Assembly (NCBI GenBank): GCA_036374175.1
Contig: DASUUH010000117.1
Span: 1-56,137 of the forward strand
DNA from: JASLBX01 sp036374175
GTDB lineage: Bacteria > Actinomycetota > Actinomycetes > Jiangellales > Jiangellaceae
Length of the DNA stretch: 56,137 bases
Reading direction: 5' to 3'
The notes under the pieces were generated by a model, which was given only the letters and a program-made list of their open reading frames with translations, made no database searches and was not told the DNA's origin. This document shows, one piece after another, positions 41,003 through 49,012 of this stretch (position 1 is its first letter; each line of letters starts with the position of its first letter). A program made the translations under genes and the position numbers.

Positions 41003-42147
41003 GGCGCCAGCTTCCTGCGCAGCAAGGCCGTCGCCGGCACGCCGGCTACCACGGCGATGGCCACGAGGGCGACGAGTGACGGCCACACGACCGTCCACGA
41101 CGATGCGCCGACGAGGTCCTCGAGCCCGTCGAGGAACCAGAAGTGCGGCGTGGCGCGGGCCAGCATGCCGAGCACGCCTTCGCCGGACACCGGGAACCAC
41201 GACCCGCCGAGCAGGGCCAGCCCCACGGCAATGATGGATTGCACAGCTCCGGCACCCTCGGCCCGCTTGGCCAACCCGGCCACGATGGCCATCAGCGCCA
41301 CCGCGGTGAGGCATGCTGCGAGGACGAGCGCCAGCACACCGAGCCAGGATCCCCACTCGGCGCCCATCAGGACGGTTGCCGCACCGAACAGGATCATCGT
41401 CGCCAGCACGCCCAGGACGTAGCTCACCAGCGCCTTGGCGCCGAGGATCGCATTGCGAGGGATGGGCGCAGCCAGCAACCGGGCCAGCGTTCCGTTCTGC
41501 TTCTCCTCGAGCAGCGTCGTAACGCCGAAGCTCACCGTGAAGAACACGAACATGATCGCCATGCCGGCCATCAGCCGTGAACTCACGTCCAGGCCCTGAC
41601 CACCCGGCCACTCCTGCGCAAAGGCTAGGTCGCTTGCCTGCTGGTCGCTCCCGGGCTGGACCCCCAATTGCCCACCGGCGGCGGACAACAGCCTGGTGCG
41701 CTCAAGTTCGGTGACCATGCCGTCGAGGATCGAGTCGGCGACGCTGGCCTGCACCGGGCGGTCCGGGTTCTCGACCAGGGCGAGCTCCGGCGCTTGTGCG
41801 GACATAACCGCGTCGCCGAATCCCTGCGGTATCACGACCACGGCGTCCAGCGAGTGCTCTCCGAGCGCGGCATCTGGATCAGTGGCCGGATCCAGGGTTC
41901 TCACCTCGATGGCACCAGTGCCGTGCAGGTCGGCGAGATTGCCGGCCAATTGTGCCGAGACTGCGGTGCCGTCGGAGTCCACCACGCCCATCCGGACCTC
42001 GAGCTCACCTTCGCTGAGGTCGCCGAATACCAGGTTCAAAACGAATGCGAGCGCGAGCGGAGTGGCGATACCCAGCAGGAAGAAGGACTTGTCGCGCAGC
42101 CGCTGGCGCAGGTCCTTGGCGGTGATGGCGCGCAGGGCCCGGATCAC
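40999..42147 (-). CDS. ABC-2 type transporter permease, first
   Basis: 382 residues with the same plan as its downstream neighbour: an N-terminal helix (FLLGIATPLALAFVLNLVFG near 22-41), an extracytoplasmic domain to about 180, then helices that include MFVFFTVSFGVTTLLEEKQN and LARLLAAPIPRNAILGAKAL near 208-228. The coupling segment EEKQNGTLARLLAAP is typical of ABC-2 exporters. The ATG at 42147 overlaps the ATPase stop by four bases. Both permeases may derive from one duplication. Confidence 0.9.
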   Translation of the reverse strand: MIRALRAITAKDLRQRLRDKSFFLLGIATPLALAFVLNLVFGDLSEGELEVRMGVVDSDGTAVSAQLAGNLADLHGTGAIEVRTLDPATDPDAALGEHSLDAVVVIPQGFGDAVMSAQAPELALVENPDRPVQASVADSILDGMVTELERTRLLSAAGGQLGVQPGSDQQASDLAFAQEWPGGQGLDVSSRLMAGMAIMFVFFTVSFGVTTLLEEKQNGTLARLLAAPIPRNAILGAKALVSYVLGVLATMILFGAATVLMGAEWGSWLGVLALVLAACLTAVALMAIVAGLAKRAEGAGAVQSIIAVGLALLGGSWFPVSGEGVLGMLARATPHFWFLDGLEDLVGASSWTVVWPSLVALVAIAVVAGVPATALLRRKLAP

Positions 42148-43088
42148 TCGCGCAGCGCCTTGCCGGTCAGATGGAGGAACACCGCTTCGAGGTCGGGGCG
42201 GGCGACCTCGATCGAGTCGATCTCGACGCCGCTGGCGCCGAGCCGCTCGAGAATCACCGGCAGCCGCCGGGACCCGTCATCGGCCAGCACGACGATCGCG
42301 TGCTCCTCGACCGTTGCGTCACTGACGCCGTCGAGCTCGCGGACCCGTGCCGCAGCGTCTTCGAGGTGGCCGGTGGCCTCGATACGGAGCTGTTCGCGCT
42401 CACCGATGCTGGCCACCAGTTGCTGGGTCGTCCCTTCGGCGATCACTTTGCCGGAGTCGATGATGCCGATCCGGTCGCAGAGCCGCTCCGCTTCCTCCAT
42501 GTAGTGCGTTGTATAGAGCACAGCCATACCTTCGCGGGACAACGCTTCGACCGATTCGAGGATCGCGTTACGCGACTGAGGGTCGACGCCCACCGTTGGT
42601 TCATCGAGGACGAGCAGCTGCGGTCGGTTCAGCAGGCCGAGGCCGATGTTGAGGCGCCGCTTCATCCCGCCGGAGTATTTGCTGGTGCGGTCCTTGCGCC
42701 GGTCAGCAAGGCCGATCACGTCCAGGACCTCGTCGATCCGGGTCCGCGATTGGGCCCGCGGCAATCCGTAGAGCGAGGCGAAGAACCGCAGGTTCTCCTC
42801 ACCGCTGAGGTCCGGGTAGATCGCGAGGTCTTGGGGTACCAGCCCGATCGCGTCCTTGCCGGCGGTCGAACCGGGACGGATCCGCGTGCCGGCGACGGTC
42901 ACCGAACCGTCGTCCGGCTCGAGCAGGCCGGTGAGGATGTTGATGGTGGTGGTCTTGCCCGCCCCGTTAGGCCCGAGGAGCCCGTACGTCTCCCCGGCCT
43001 CGATGTGCAACGAGACGCCCTCGACGGCGTGGATGTCGCCGAAGCGCTTGTGCAGGTTCTCGGCTTCGACAAGGGGGGCGGTGCTCAC
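42144..43088 (-). CDS. ABC transporter ATP-binding protein (drug/sodium export type)
   Basis: 314 residues. Walker A GLLGPNGAGKTTTINIL near 35, Q-loop IGLVPQDLAIYPDLSGEEN near 82, signature YSGGMKRRLNIGLGLLNRP near 137, Walker B LLVLDEPTVGVDPQSRN near 155 and H-loop VLYTTHYMEEAERL near 190. A C-terminal domain of about 90 residues beyond the nucleotide fold (QLRIEATGHLEDAAARVREL and following) is usual for CcmA/DrrA-like exporters. The GTG at 43088 is the first start of the three-gene minus-strand operon. Confidence 0.92.
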   Translation of the reverse strand: MSTAPLVEAENLHKRFGDIHAVEGVSLHIEAGETYGLLGPNGAGKTTTINILTGLLEPDDGSVTVAGTRIRPGSTAGKDAIGLVPQDLAIYPDLSGEENLRFFASLYGLPRAQSRTRIDEVLDVIGLADRRKDRTSKYSGGMKRRLNIGLGLLNRPQLLVLDEPTVGVDPQSRNAILESVEALSREGMAVLYTTHYMEEAERLCDRIGIIDSGKVIAEGTTQQLVASIGEREQLRIEATGHLEDAAARVRELDGVSDATVEEHAIVVLADDGSRRLPVILERLGASGVEIDSIEVARPDLEAVFLHLTGKALRE

Positions 43089-43164
43089 GGTCGCCCAGCT
43101 TACGGAGGCCGGGCGACCGCTCGCATCAGACTAGAGAAGGAGATCAATCCCAACGTTGGTCGGC

Positions 43165-43686
43165 TCAGGACCCATGGGTGGTGATCTGGCCCCGGATCTC
43201 GCCTCCTGGGAACCTGGTGGTGTGCACATTCACGTACGCGTTGCCGTTCTCGATGTGGGCAACCAGGTCGGCAACTGACTGCCCGGCCAGCGCGCCAACC
43301 AAGTTTGCGTCGGTGATCGTGCCCGTCATGAGGATGCCGCTGGTGCGGTCGGGGATCAGCTGGGCTGGTGGCGCGGCCGGGTACAGCCATACCACCACTC
43401 CACCGTTGGCGCCCGCCGGCGCGAGGTGGATGTGCGCCTGGCTGAGGTTGTGAAGATTGGCGACCGAGAGCGAGTAGCTGAGACTGGTGCCGTCTTCGCT
43501 GAGTTGGAAGATGGCCATGCCGCGGGCGAGCGAGTCGTTCGCGGGGACCTCCTCGGCGCCTGACAGCGTTGCGGTCATGGCCGCTTGGTCTGAGTCGGCG
43601 CTAGCTGTTGTGCCGAATGCCGCGGCGACGGCGAGTGTCAGCGCTGCTACGAGCGCTAGGCGACGGCGGTGCGGTTGACGAGCCAT
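43165..43686 (-). CDS. Secreted CHRD domain protein
   Basis: 173 residues. The signal peptide covers 1-30 (RRRLALVAALTLAVAAAFG, then TTASA). The rest is one CHRD (chordin-like) domain: TATLSGAEEVPANDSLARG near 38-56, GTSLSYSLSVANLHNLSQAH near 65-85, IHLAPAGANGGVVVWLYP, and the terminal NGNAYVNVHTTRFPGGEIRG. The AHIHLAPAG and YVNVHT motifs are conserved in the family. It has AGGAGGT in front of the ATG at 43686. The protein is extracellular; its function is unknown. Confidence 0.9.
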   Translation of the reverse strand: MARQPHRRRLALVAALTLAVAAAFGTTASADSDQAAMTATLSGAEEVPANDSLARGMAIFQLSEDGTSLSYSLSVANLHNLSQAHIHLAPAGANGGVVVWLYPAAPPAQLIPDRTSGILMTGTITDANLVGALAGQSVADLVAHIENGNAYVNVHTTRFPGGEIRGQITTHGS

Positions 43687-43782
43687 GGTTGCCGTACCTC
43701 CTTGAGAGAAAAGGACAGACCCAGCAACGACTAGAACGGCTGGCGACCAGGGCCGGTTCAAGTCCCTAGACTCGAAATCACG

Positions 43783-44202
43783 ATGCGTGATTCGACGGCA
43801 CGGCGGCTCTCGCGACTGCATGCCATCGTGTACCGGTTGACCGGCGGCCGCCTGGGGCGTCGGCTGGTCAACAACGAGATGCTGCTGCTGACCACACGCG
43901 GCGCCAAGACCGGGCGAAAGCACACCGTGCCGCTTCTCTACCTGCGCGACGGGGACACCCTCGCCGTCATCGCGTCGTGGGGTGGCCGCCCCAACAACCC
44001 GCACTGGTTCAGCAACCTGATGGCCCATCCCGAGGCAGCCGTCCAGGTGCGCGGCGAGCGGTGGCCTGTGCGAGCGAGAGTCGCCACCCCGCAAGAGCGG
44101 GACGAGTGGTGGCCACGGGTCCTTGCCGCTTACTGGAAGTACCGCGTGTACCAGTCCAACACCGACCGCGTCATCCCGGTTGTTTTACTCCAACCGCGCT
44201 GA
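43783..44202 (+). CDS. Nitroreductase/deazaflavin (F420)-dependent oxidoreductase, Ddn-like
   Basis: 139 residues of the split beta-barrel fold. LLLTTRGAKTGRKHTVPLLY near 35-54 is the family's cofactor phosphate-binding segment, followed by AVIASWGGRPNNPHWFSNLM near 64-83 and HPEAAVQVRGERWPVRARV. These match the Ddn family, which uses reduced F420 to reduce quinones or nitro compounds. No membrane anchor is evident. The gene is divergent from the CHRD protein with 96 bp between starts and ends before the convergent FetB-like gene. Confidence 0.9.
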   Translation: MRDSTARRLSRLHAIVYRLTGGRLGRRLVNNEMLLLTTRGAKTGRKHTVPLLYLRDGDTLAVIASWGGRPNNPHWFSNLMAHPEAAVQVRGERWPVRARVATPQERDEWWPRVLAAYWKYRVYQSNTDRVIPVVLLQPR

Positions 44203-44292
44203 CCCGTCACTACCCCCGCGACCCTTTTCGACCTGTCCGGCCGGACAAGTGGCAGGCCAGCGCATTCGCGCTCGGTGACCCGGACAAGTCGG

Positions 44293-45066
44293 CTAAGGCG
44301 AGAGGTCCGGGACGAGGCGATGGTCGGACGTGAACAGCCGGCGCACCAAACCCAGCCCGATGACGACCGTGCTGGTGGCCGCCGACCCCAGCACCAGGAA
44401 CATCACGACCGCCTGAACGAGCACTGCCTGGGTGGGCGGTACGCCGGCCAGGATCAGGCCGGTCATCGCTCCGGGCAGGAAGACCAAGCCCGTGGCCTTC
44501 GTGGTCTCGATCTGCGGTGAAACGGCGGAGCGGAGCGCGGCCCGCAGGTAGGGCGTAGCGGCCTGACCGGAGGGCTGACCGAGCGCGAGCCTCGCCTCCA
44601 CTTCGTCGCGCTTGTCGCGCAGTTCCTCGACCAGCCGGCGGGCCGCGACGACGGTGGCGGTCATCGAGTTGCCGACCATCATGCCGGCGATGGGCACCAG
44701 CGTGCGGCCTTCGAGCGGCAGCACCCCGAACGCGAAGATCACGGTCATGGCGACGACAGCGGCCGCCGCGAAGCCGGCGATGGCGAGCAGCATGATCCCT
44801 GGCACCTCGGGCGCCCGCCGGCGTGCGACGTCTCCGGCATAGGCGATCATCGCGACAACCCACAGCCAGGACCAAACCAATGATTGGCCGGGCTCGATGA
44901 CAATCGCCAGCGCGGCGCCTACGAGCAGCAACTGCACGAGCGCCCGGGTCGCCGCCCAGACGATCTGCCGCTCCAGGCCGAGCCGTTGCCACAGTGAAAT
45001 CGCCGCCGCCACCGCCACAAGCGTGAGTGACGTGGCGAGCCCGGCGATGCTCACATCACCATTCAT
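44293..45066 (-). CDS. fetB: ABC transporter permease of the FetB (UPF0014) family
   Basis: 257 residues with about seven membrane helices. The family signature VPIAGMMVGNSMTATVVAARRL is near 128-149, the cytoplasmic EVEARLALGQPSGQA segment near 160-175, and FLPGAMTGLILAGVPPTQAV near 203-222. Members of this family (E. coli YbbM/FetB) export iron and give peroxide resistance. The ATG overlaps the upstream ATPase stop by four bases, matching the fetAB order. Substrate here is inferred from the family. Confidence 0.88.
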   Translation of the reverse strand: MNGDVSIAGLATSLTLVAVAAAISLWQRLGLERQIVWAATRALVQLLLVGAALAIVIEPGQSLVWSWLWVVAMIAYAGDVARRRAPEVPGIMLLAIAGFAAAAVVAMTVIFAFGVLPLEGRTLVPIAGMMVGNSMTATVVAARRLVEELRDKRDEVEARLALGQPSGQAATPYLRAALRSAVSPQIETTKATGLVFLPGAMTGLILAGVPPTQAVLVQAVVMFLVLGSAATSTVVIGLGLVRRLFTSDHRLVPDLSP

Positions 45067-45716
45067 GACGGTGCTCCTGATCCGGCATACCTGCCCTGCT
45101 CGATTCGGACGACCTGGTCCGCGACCCGGCGCAACTGGGCGGCGTCATGGGTGACCCAGATGACGGTGATGCCGTGCTTCGTCAGTTCGCACACGGCGCG
45201 TTCGAGCACGAGAGTCGCCTGTTCATCCAGCGCGGACGTCGGCTCGTCAAGCAGCAGCACCTCGGGATCGGTCACCAGCGTCCGGGCGACACAGACCCGC
45301 TGGGCCTCGCCGCCGGACAAGGCTTTGGCATCGCGGTCGAGCCAATCCCCGTCCAGCGCCGCCCGGGTGAGGGCCGTCTCGAGTTGCTCGTCGCCGGCGG
45401 TTGGTGAGGCGGTAAGGAGGTTCTCGCGGACCGTGCCGGGAAATGGCGTGGGGCGCTGGAAGACCATCCCGACCCGGCGGCGGAGGCTGAGCGGGTCGAG
45501 CGCGGCCACGTCCTCGCCTCCGAACAGCACGCGTCCGGACGACGGCACTTCGAGCCGGTTGCACAGCCGTAGCAGCGTCGACTTGCCTGAACCGGACGGC
45601 CCGAAAACGGCAGTGACGCCACCACCGGGCAACTCGGCAGCGAAGCCGTCAAGTGCGCGTCGGTCACCCCGCATCACGACAACGTCCTCGAATGCGAAGC
45701 TTCCGGGTTCGGCCAC
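45063..45716 (-). CDS. fetA: ABC transporter ATP-binding protein, FetA-like
   Basis: 217 residues. Walker A VFGPSGSGKSTLLRLCNRL near 34, Q-loop GMVFQRPTPFPGTVREN near 82, signature LSGGEAQRVCVARTLVTDP near 133, Walker B EVLLLDEPTSALDEQATLVL near 152 and H-loop TVIWVTHDAAQLRRVADQ near 185. It is coupled by ATGA to the FetB-like permease, so the two form an export system. The GTG start at 45716 faces a large inverted repeat (45751-45797) in the divergent promoter region. Confidence 0.9.
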   Translation of the reverse strand: MAEPGSFAFEDVVVMRGDRRALDGFAAELPGGGVTAVFGPSGSGKSTLLRLCNRLEVPSSGRVLFGGEDVAALDPLSLRRRVGMVFQRPTPFPGTVRENLLTASPTAGDEQLETALTRAALDGDWLDRDAKALSGGEAQRVCVARTLVTDPEVLLLDEPTSALDEQATLVLERAVCELTKHGITVIWVTHDAAQLRRVADQVVRIEQGRYAGSGAPS

Positions 45717-45750
45717 GGCGCCACTCTAAGCCGCACCGTCCCCCACTGGT

Positions 45751-45797
45751 GATCACCGGCACTTTCGGGGTAATGCAGCCGGAAAGTGCCGATGATC
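45751..45797. repeat. Long inverted repeat in the divergent fetA/SDR promoter region
   Basis: Arms of 16 bp (45751-45766 and 45782-45797) match as an inverted repeat at 15 of 16 positions, with a 15-nt spacer. The left arm begins GATCACCGGCACTTTC. It lies 34 bp from the fetA start and 19 bp from the SDR start. Since both genes point away from it, it cannot be their terminator. It could be an operator or a REP-like mobile palindrome. Confidence 0.6.
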
Positions 45798-45816
45798 ATG
45801 GGAGATCGGCGGCAGG

Positions 45817-46617
45817 ATGGGCGCCGTGACGGTCATAACGGGAGCGGGCGTCGTCGTCACCGGCGGCGGCAATGGCATCGGACGGGCGATCGCACGCCGG
45901 CTGGCGGCGGGTGGTGCGCGGGTCGTGGTCAACGATCTGGACGGGGACGCAGCGACCGCCGTCGCGCGCGAGATCGATGGGATTGCGGCGCCGGGCGACG
46001 CGGTGTCCGAGGATGGCGTGCGTCACCTCATCACGACAGCCCGCGGCCATCTAGGTGATATCGACGTCTACTGCGCCAACGCCGGCGTCGCGACAGGTGG
46101 GGGGCCGGGCGCGCCGGACGAGCAATGGCTCCGCGCGTGGGACATCAACCTGATGGCGCATGTTCGAGCGTCGCGCGAGCTTGTGCCCGGCTGGTTGGAG
46201 CGAGGCGCGGGCACCTTCGTGAGCACCGCGTCGGCCGCCGGGCTGTTGACGATGCTGGGGTCGGCACCGTATTCGGTGACCAAACATGCCGCGGTGGCCT
46301 ATGCCGAGTGGCTGGCGGCCACCTACGGGCATCGCGGCATAAACGTCCACTGCATCTGCCCCCAAGGCGTCCGCACGCAGATGCTGGCGGACTCCGGCGC
46401 GGCGGGGGACGTCGTCCTGCTGCCCGCCGCGATCGAACCGGAGGACGTCGCTGAGGCGTTGTGGCAGGCAATGGCGGCTGGACGGTTCCTCGTGCTGCCG
46501 CACGCTGAGGTGCACGACTACTACGTGCGTCGCGCCACAGACACCGATCGCTGGCTGCGCGGCATGGGCAAGCTCCAGCAACGGATCGACGGAACCGTGT
46601 CCGGCAAGAAGGCGTGA
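45817..46617 (+). CDS. Short-chain dehydrogenase/reductase
   Basis: 266 residues. NAD(P) motif VVVTGGGNGIGRAIARRLAA near 11-30, NNAG-like YCANAGVATGGG near 85, catalytic Ser in TFVSTASAAGLLTMLGSA near 130-147 and the Tyr-Lys pair in PYSVTKHAAVAYAEWLA near 149-165. It is thus a complete classical SDR. The ATG at 45817 is the longest start; a GTG at 45826 is an alternative and both leave the Rossmann fold intact. Substrate unknown. Confidence 0.9.
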   Translation: MGAVTVITGAGVVVTGGGNGIGRAIARRLAAGGARVVVNDLDGDAATAVAREIDGIAAPGDAVSEDGVRHLITTARGHLGDIDVYCANAGVATGGGPGAPDEQWLRAWDINLMAHVRASRELVPGWLERGAGTFVSTASAAGLLTMLGSAPYSVTKHAAVAYAEWLAATYGHRGINVHCICPQGVRTQMLADSGAAGDVVLLPAAIEPEDVAEALWQAMAAGRFLVLPHAEVHDYYVRRATDTDRWLRGMGKLQQRIDGTVSGKKA

Positions 46618-46672
46618 CTCCGACGTCTCCAGTGAACGGCACCAGACGGGTGCCCCAAGCAAAGGAGCGGTC

Positions 46673-47086
46673 ATGAAATACATGATCATGCTGTACGCAT
46701 CGCAGCAGGAGTACGACCTGATGGCCGGCAAGGCCACCGACGAACCGGCCTGGTCGCCCGACGACGTCGCCGCGATGAACGAGTTCCTGGGGAAGTGGAA
46801 CCAGGGGCTGGTCGAATCTGGCGAGTTCGTCGAGGCTCACGGACTGGCGGCACCGGCGCACACGAGGCGCATCCACGGGCTACGGAAGGGGGTGCCGGTC
46901 GTGACCGATGGCCCGTACCCGGAGACTCAGGAGGTGCTCGCGGGTTACACGATCGTTGAGTGCGACAGCTTCGACCGTGCGACTGAGATCGCCGCCCGGA
47001 TCACGCTGGCACCTGACCCGGGTAGCACGCGTGAGCTCTACGTCGACGTGCGTCCGGTTGTGGACGGTTCGGAAGACCTGATGTAA
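46673..47086 (+). CDS. YCII-related (DGPF) domain protein
   Basis: 137 residues. KYMIMLYASQQEYDLM opens the domain, and DGPYPETQEVLAGYTIVECD near 79-98 is the DGPF-type motif that names the family. RITLAPDPGSTRELYVDVRPV closes it. AAAGGAGCG precedes the ATG at 46673. The ECF sigma factor gene starts eight bases after the stop. This pair is the hallmark of ECF42 sigma-factor loci, where the DGPF protein is the main regulatory partner or target. Molecular function is unsettled. Confidence 0.9.
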   Translation: MKYMIMLYASQQEYDLMAGKATDEPAWSPDDVAAMNEFLGKWNQGLVESGEFVEAHGLAAPAHTRRIHGLRKGVPVVTDGPYPETQEVLAGYTIVECDSFDRATEIAARITLAPDPGSTRELYVDVRPVVDGSEDLM

Positions 47087-47094
47087 AGCGCACG

Positions 47095-48339
47095 ATGCCT
47101 TCCTTGAGTGTCGACGACCTGCTGCGATTGCTGGCGCCGCAGGTCCTCGGTGCTCTTGTGCGGCGCTACGGGCACTTCGACCTGGCTGAGGACGCGGTCC
47201 AGGAGGCGATGATCGCGGCGGTGTCCGAGTGGTCGGACGGTGACGTCCCCGACAATCCGCGGGCGTGGCTCATCACGGTGGCGTCGCGCCGGCTCACGGA
47301 TCTGCTGCGTAGCGAACAGGCGCGCCAGCGGCGGGAAAACACCGTGGCCCGCTGGGTGCTCCCCGAGCAGTGGATCGTCCAGCCCGCTGATCATCCGCCA
47401 TCCGACGCCGACGACACGCTGATCTTGTTGTTCATGTGCTGCCATCCGGCGCTTCCGCCCGCATCGCAGATAGCCCTGACCTTGCGCGCGGTCGGCGGTT
47501 TGACGACGGCGGAGGTAGCCCGCGCGTTTCTCGTCCCGCAGTCGACGATGACCCGACGGATCACGCGCGCCAAGCAACGCATTAAGGACAGCGGTGTTCC
47601 GTTCGCCATGCCGTCCGAATCCGAGCGTGGCGACCGGCTGGCAGCGGTGCTGCACGTGCTGTACTTGATCTTCAACGAGGGTTACACGAGCACATCGGGA
47701 CCAGGCCTGTATCGCGGCGAACTCGCCACCGAGGCCATCCGGCTTACTCGCCTGCTGCACCGCACGCTGCCACGCGACGGTGAAGTGACCGGCCTGCTGG
47801 CCCTGATGCTCCTCACCGATGCTCGGCGGCCGGCACGGATGGGAGCGGACGGCGGGCTGATCCCGATGGCGGAGCAAGACCGAGGCAAGTGGAACGCCGC
47901 GTACATCGCGGAGGGCATCGCGCTCATAAGTGAGGCACTGCCGCGTGGACCGACCGGCCCGTACCAAATCCAGGCGGCGATCGCGGCGCTGCACGACGAG
48001 GCCCCGACCGCGAACGCTACGGACTGGCCGCAGATCCTGGCGCTGTACGAGGTACTGATGCGGCTGTCCGACAATCCGGTCGTCGCGCTGAATCATGCAG
48101 CCGCCGCGGCCATGGTCCGCGGGCCGGATGCCGGCCTGGAGCTGTTACGTGGATTCGAGGCGGACGAGCGGATGGCCCGAGACCACCGGATACACGCCGT
48201 CCGCGCACACTTGCTGGAGATGGCCGGCGATCACCCTGCCGCGCGGAGCGCGTATGAGCGGGCGGCACGGCTCGCGACGAGTCCGGCCCACCAGCGCTAT
48301 CTGAACGCGCGCATCGGCCGGCTTGAATCCGAAGTGTGA
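47095..48339 (+). CDS. ECF42-type RNA polymerase sigma factor with long C-terminal domain
   Basis: 414 residues. Sigma region 2: RYGHFDLAEDAVQEAMIAAV near 23-42 and NPRAWLITVASRRLTDLLRS near 52-71. Region 4: GLTTAEVARAFLVPQSTMTR and RITRAKQRIKDSG near 136-170. The C-terminal half (about 190-414) is alpha-helical and TPR-like, with the conserved LYLIFNEGYTSTSGPGLYR near 192. The combination with the adjacent DGPF gene is typical of the ECF42 group, which lacks an anti-sigma factor and is thought to be controlled through its own C-terminal domain. The ATG at 47095 is well placed. Confidence 0.92.
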   Translation: MPSLSVDDLLRLLAPQVLGALVRRYGHFDLAEDAVQEAMIAAVSEWSDGDVPDNPRAWLITVASRRLTDLLRSEQARQRRENTVARWVLPEQWIVQPADHPPSDADDTLILLFMCCHPALPPASQIALTLRAVGGLTTAEVARAFLVPQSTMTRRITRAKQRIKDSGVPFAMPSESERGDRLAAVLHVLYLIFNEGYTSTSGPGLYRGELATEAIRLTRLLHRTLPRDGEVTGLLALMLLTDARRPARMGADGGLIPMAEQDRGKWNAAYIAEGIALISEALPRGPTGPYQIQAAIAALHDEAPTANATDWPQILALYEVLMRLSDNPVVALNHAAAAAMVRGPDAGLELLRGFEADERMARDHRIHAVRAHLLEMAGDHPAARSAYERAARLATSPAHQRYLNARIGRLESEV

Positions 48340-48408
48340 CGTCCAGTCCGCCGGGCGATCGGAAGAACGCGGTGGCACGCCAGGACCGCGATCGCTAATC
48401 ATGGCCGA

Positions 48409-48960
48409 ATGGTCGCCATACAATTCGCGGACATGTTCGTATCGCCTGACGAAGACCCGCGCACCGATCCGCCCACCACCGGAGATGAGTTCACGACGCT
48501 CGTTGGCTTCCTGCAATGGCAGCGCGGGACGCTCGAGCTCAAGTGCTCCGGGCTTGAGCCTCCCGACTTGGCTCGCCGGTCGGTGGAGCCGTCGACGCTC
48601 TCACTGCTCGGCCTCGTGCGTCACCTGGCCGACGTCGAACGCAGCTGGTTCCGCCGCACACTGGCCGGGCAGGACGCACCGCCGATCTATTACTCGGAGT
48701 CCGATCCAGACGGTGATTTCGACGGTGCCTTCGCCGATCCGGAAATCGTCGAGCAGGCGTGGCGAGATTGGCGGGCCGAGATCGAGTTCGCCAACCAGTT
48801 CGTCGCCGACGCACCGAGCCTCGACGTGACCGGGCAACACCGGCACCATGGCGCAGTGTCACTGCGGTGGGTGCTCGTCCACATGATCGAGGAGTACGCC
48901 CGGCACAACGGTCACGCCGACCTCCTTCGCCAGCGGATCGACGGTGCGGTAGGCCAGTAG
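48409..48960 (+). CDS. DinB family protein (DUF664)
   Basis: 183 residues; a second in-frame ATG at 48433 gives 175 and may be the real start, since no ribosome site stands out at either. Residues 30-60 include TLVGFLQWQRGTLELKCSGL, then LSLLGLVRHLADVERSWFRR near 66-85 with the first metal His, and a late LRWVLVHMIEEYARHNGHAD near 150-169 with the two other histidines. It is a four-helix metal-binding bundle, as in mycothiol- or bacillithiol-dependent enzymes. It sits between the ECF42 pair and the HNH gene on the same strand. Confidence 0.86.
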   Translation: MVAIQFADMFVSPDEDPRTDPPTTGDEFTTLVGFLQWQRGTLELKCSGLEPPDLARRSVEPSTLSLLGLVRHLADVERSWFRRTLAGQDAPPIYYSESDPDGDFDGAFADPEIVEQAWRDWRAEIEFANQFVADAPSLDVTGQHRHHGAVSLRWVLVHMIEEYARHNGHADLLRQRIDGAVGQ

Positions 48961-48995
48961 ACGACCTTCCGTGGGCCCGTTGTTGTCAGTGGTGT

Positions 48996-49011
48996 TCGAT
49001 AGTGTGTTCGA
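48996..49011 (+). promoter_or_regulatory. SOS-box-like site and -10 element at the HNH gene start
   Basis: TCGATA-GTGT-GTTCGA matches the mycobacterial-type LexA consensus TCGAAC-N4-GTTCGA at 10 of 12 positions. TAGTGT (49000-49005) inside it fits a -10 hexamer seven bases before the ATG at 49013, which implies a leaderless mRNA with LexA over the promoter. Inferred from sequence only. Confidence 0.5.
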
Positions 49012-49012
49012 C

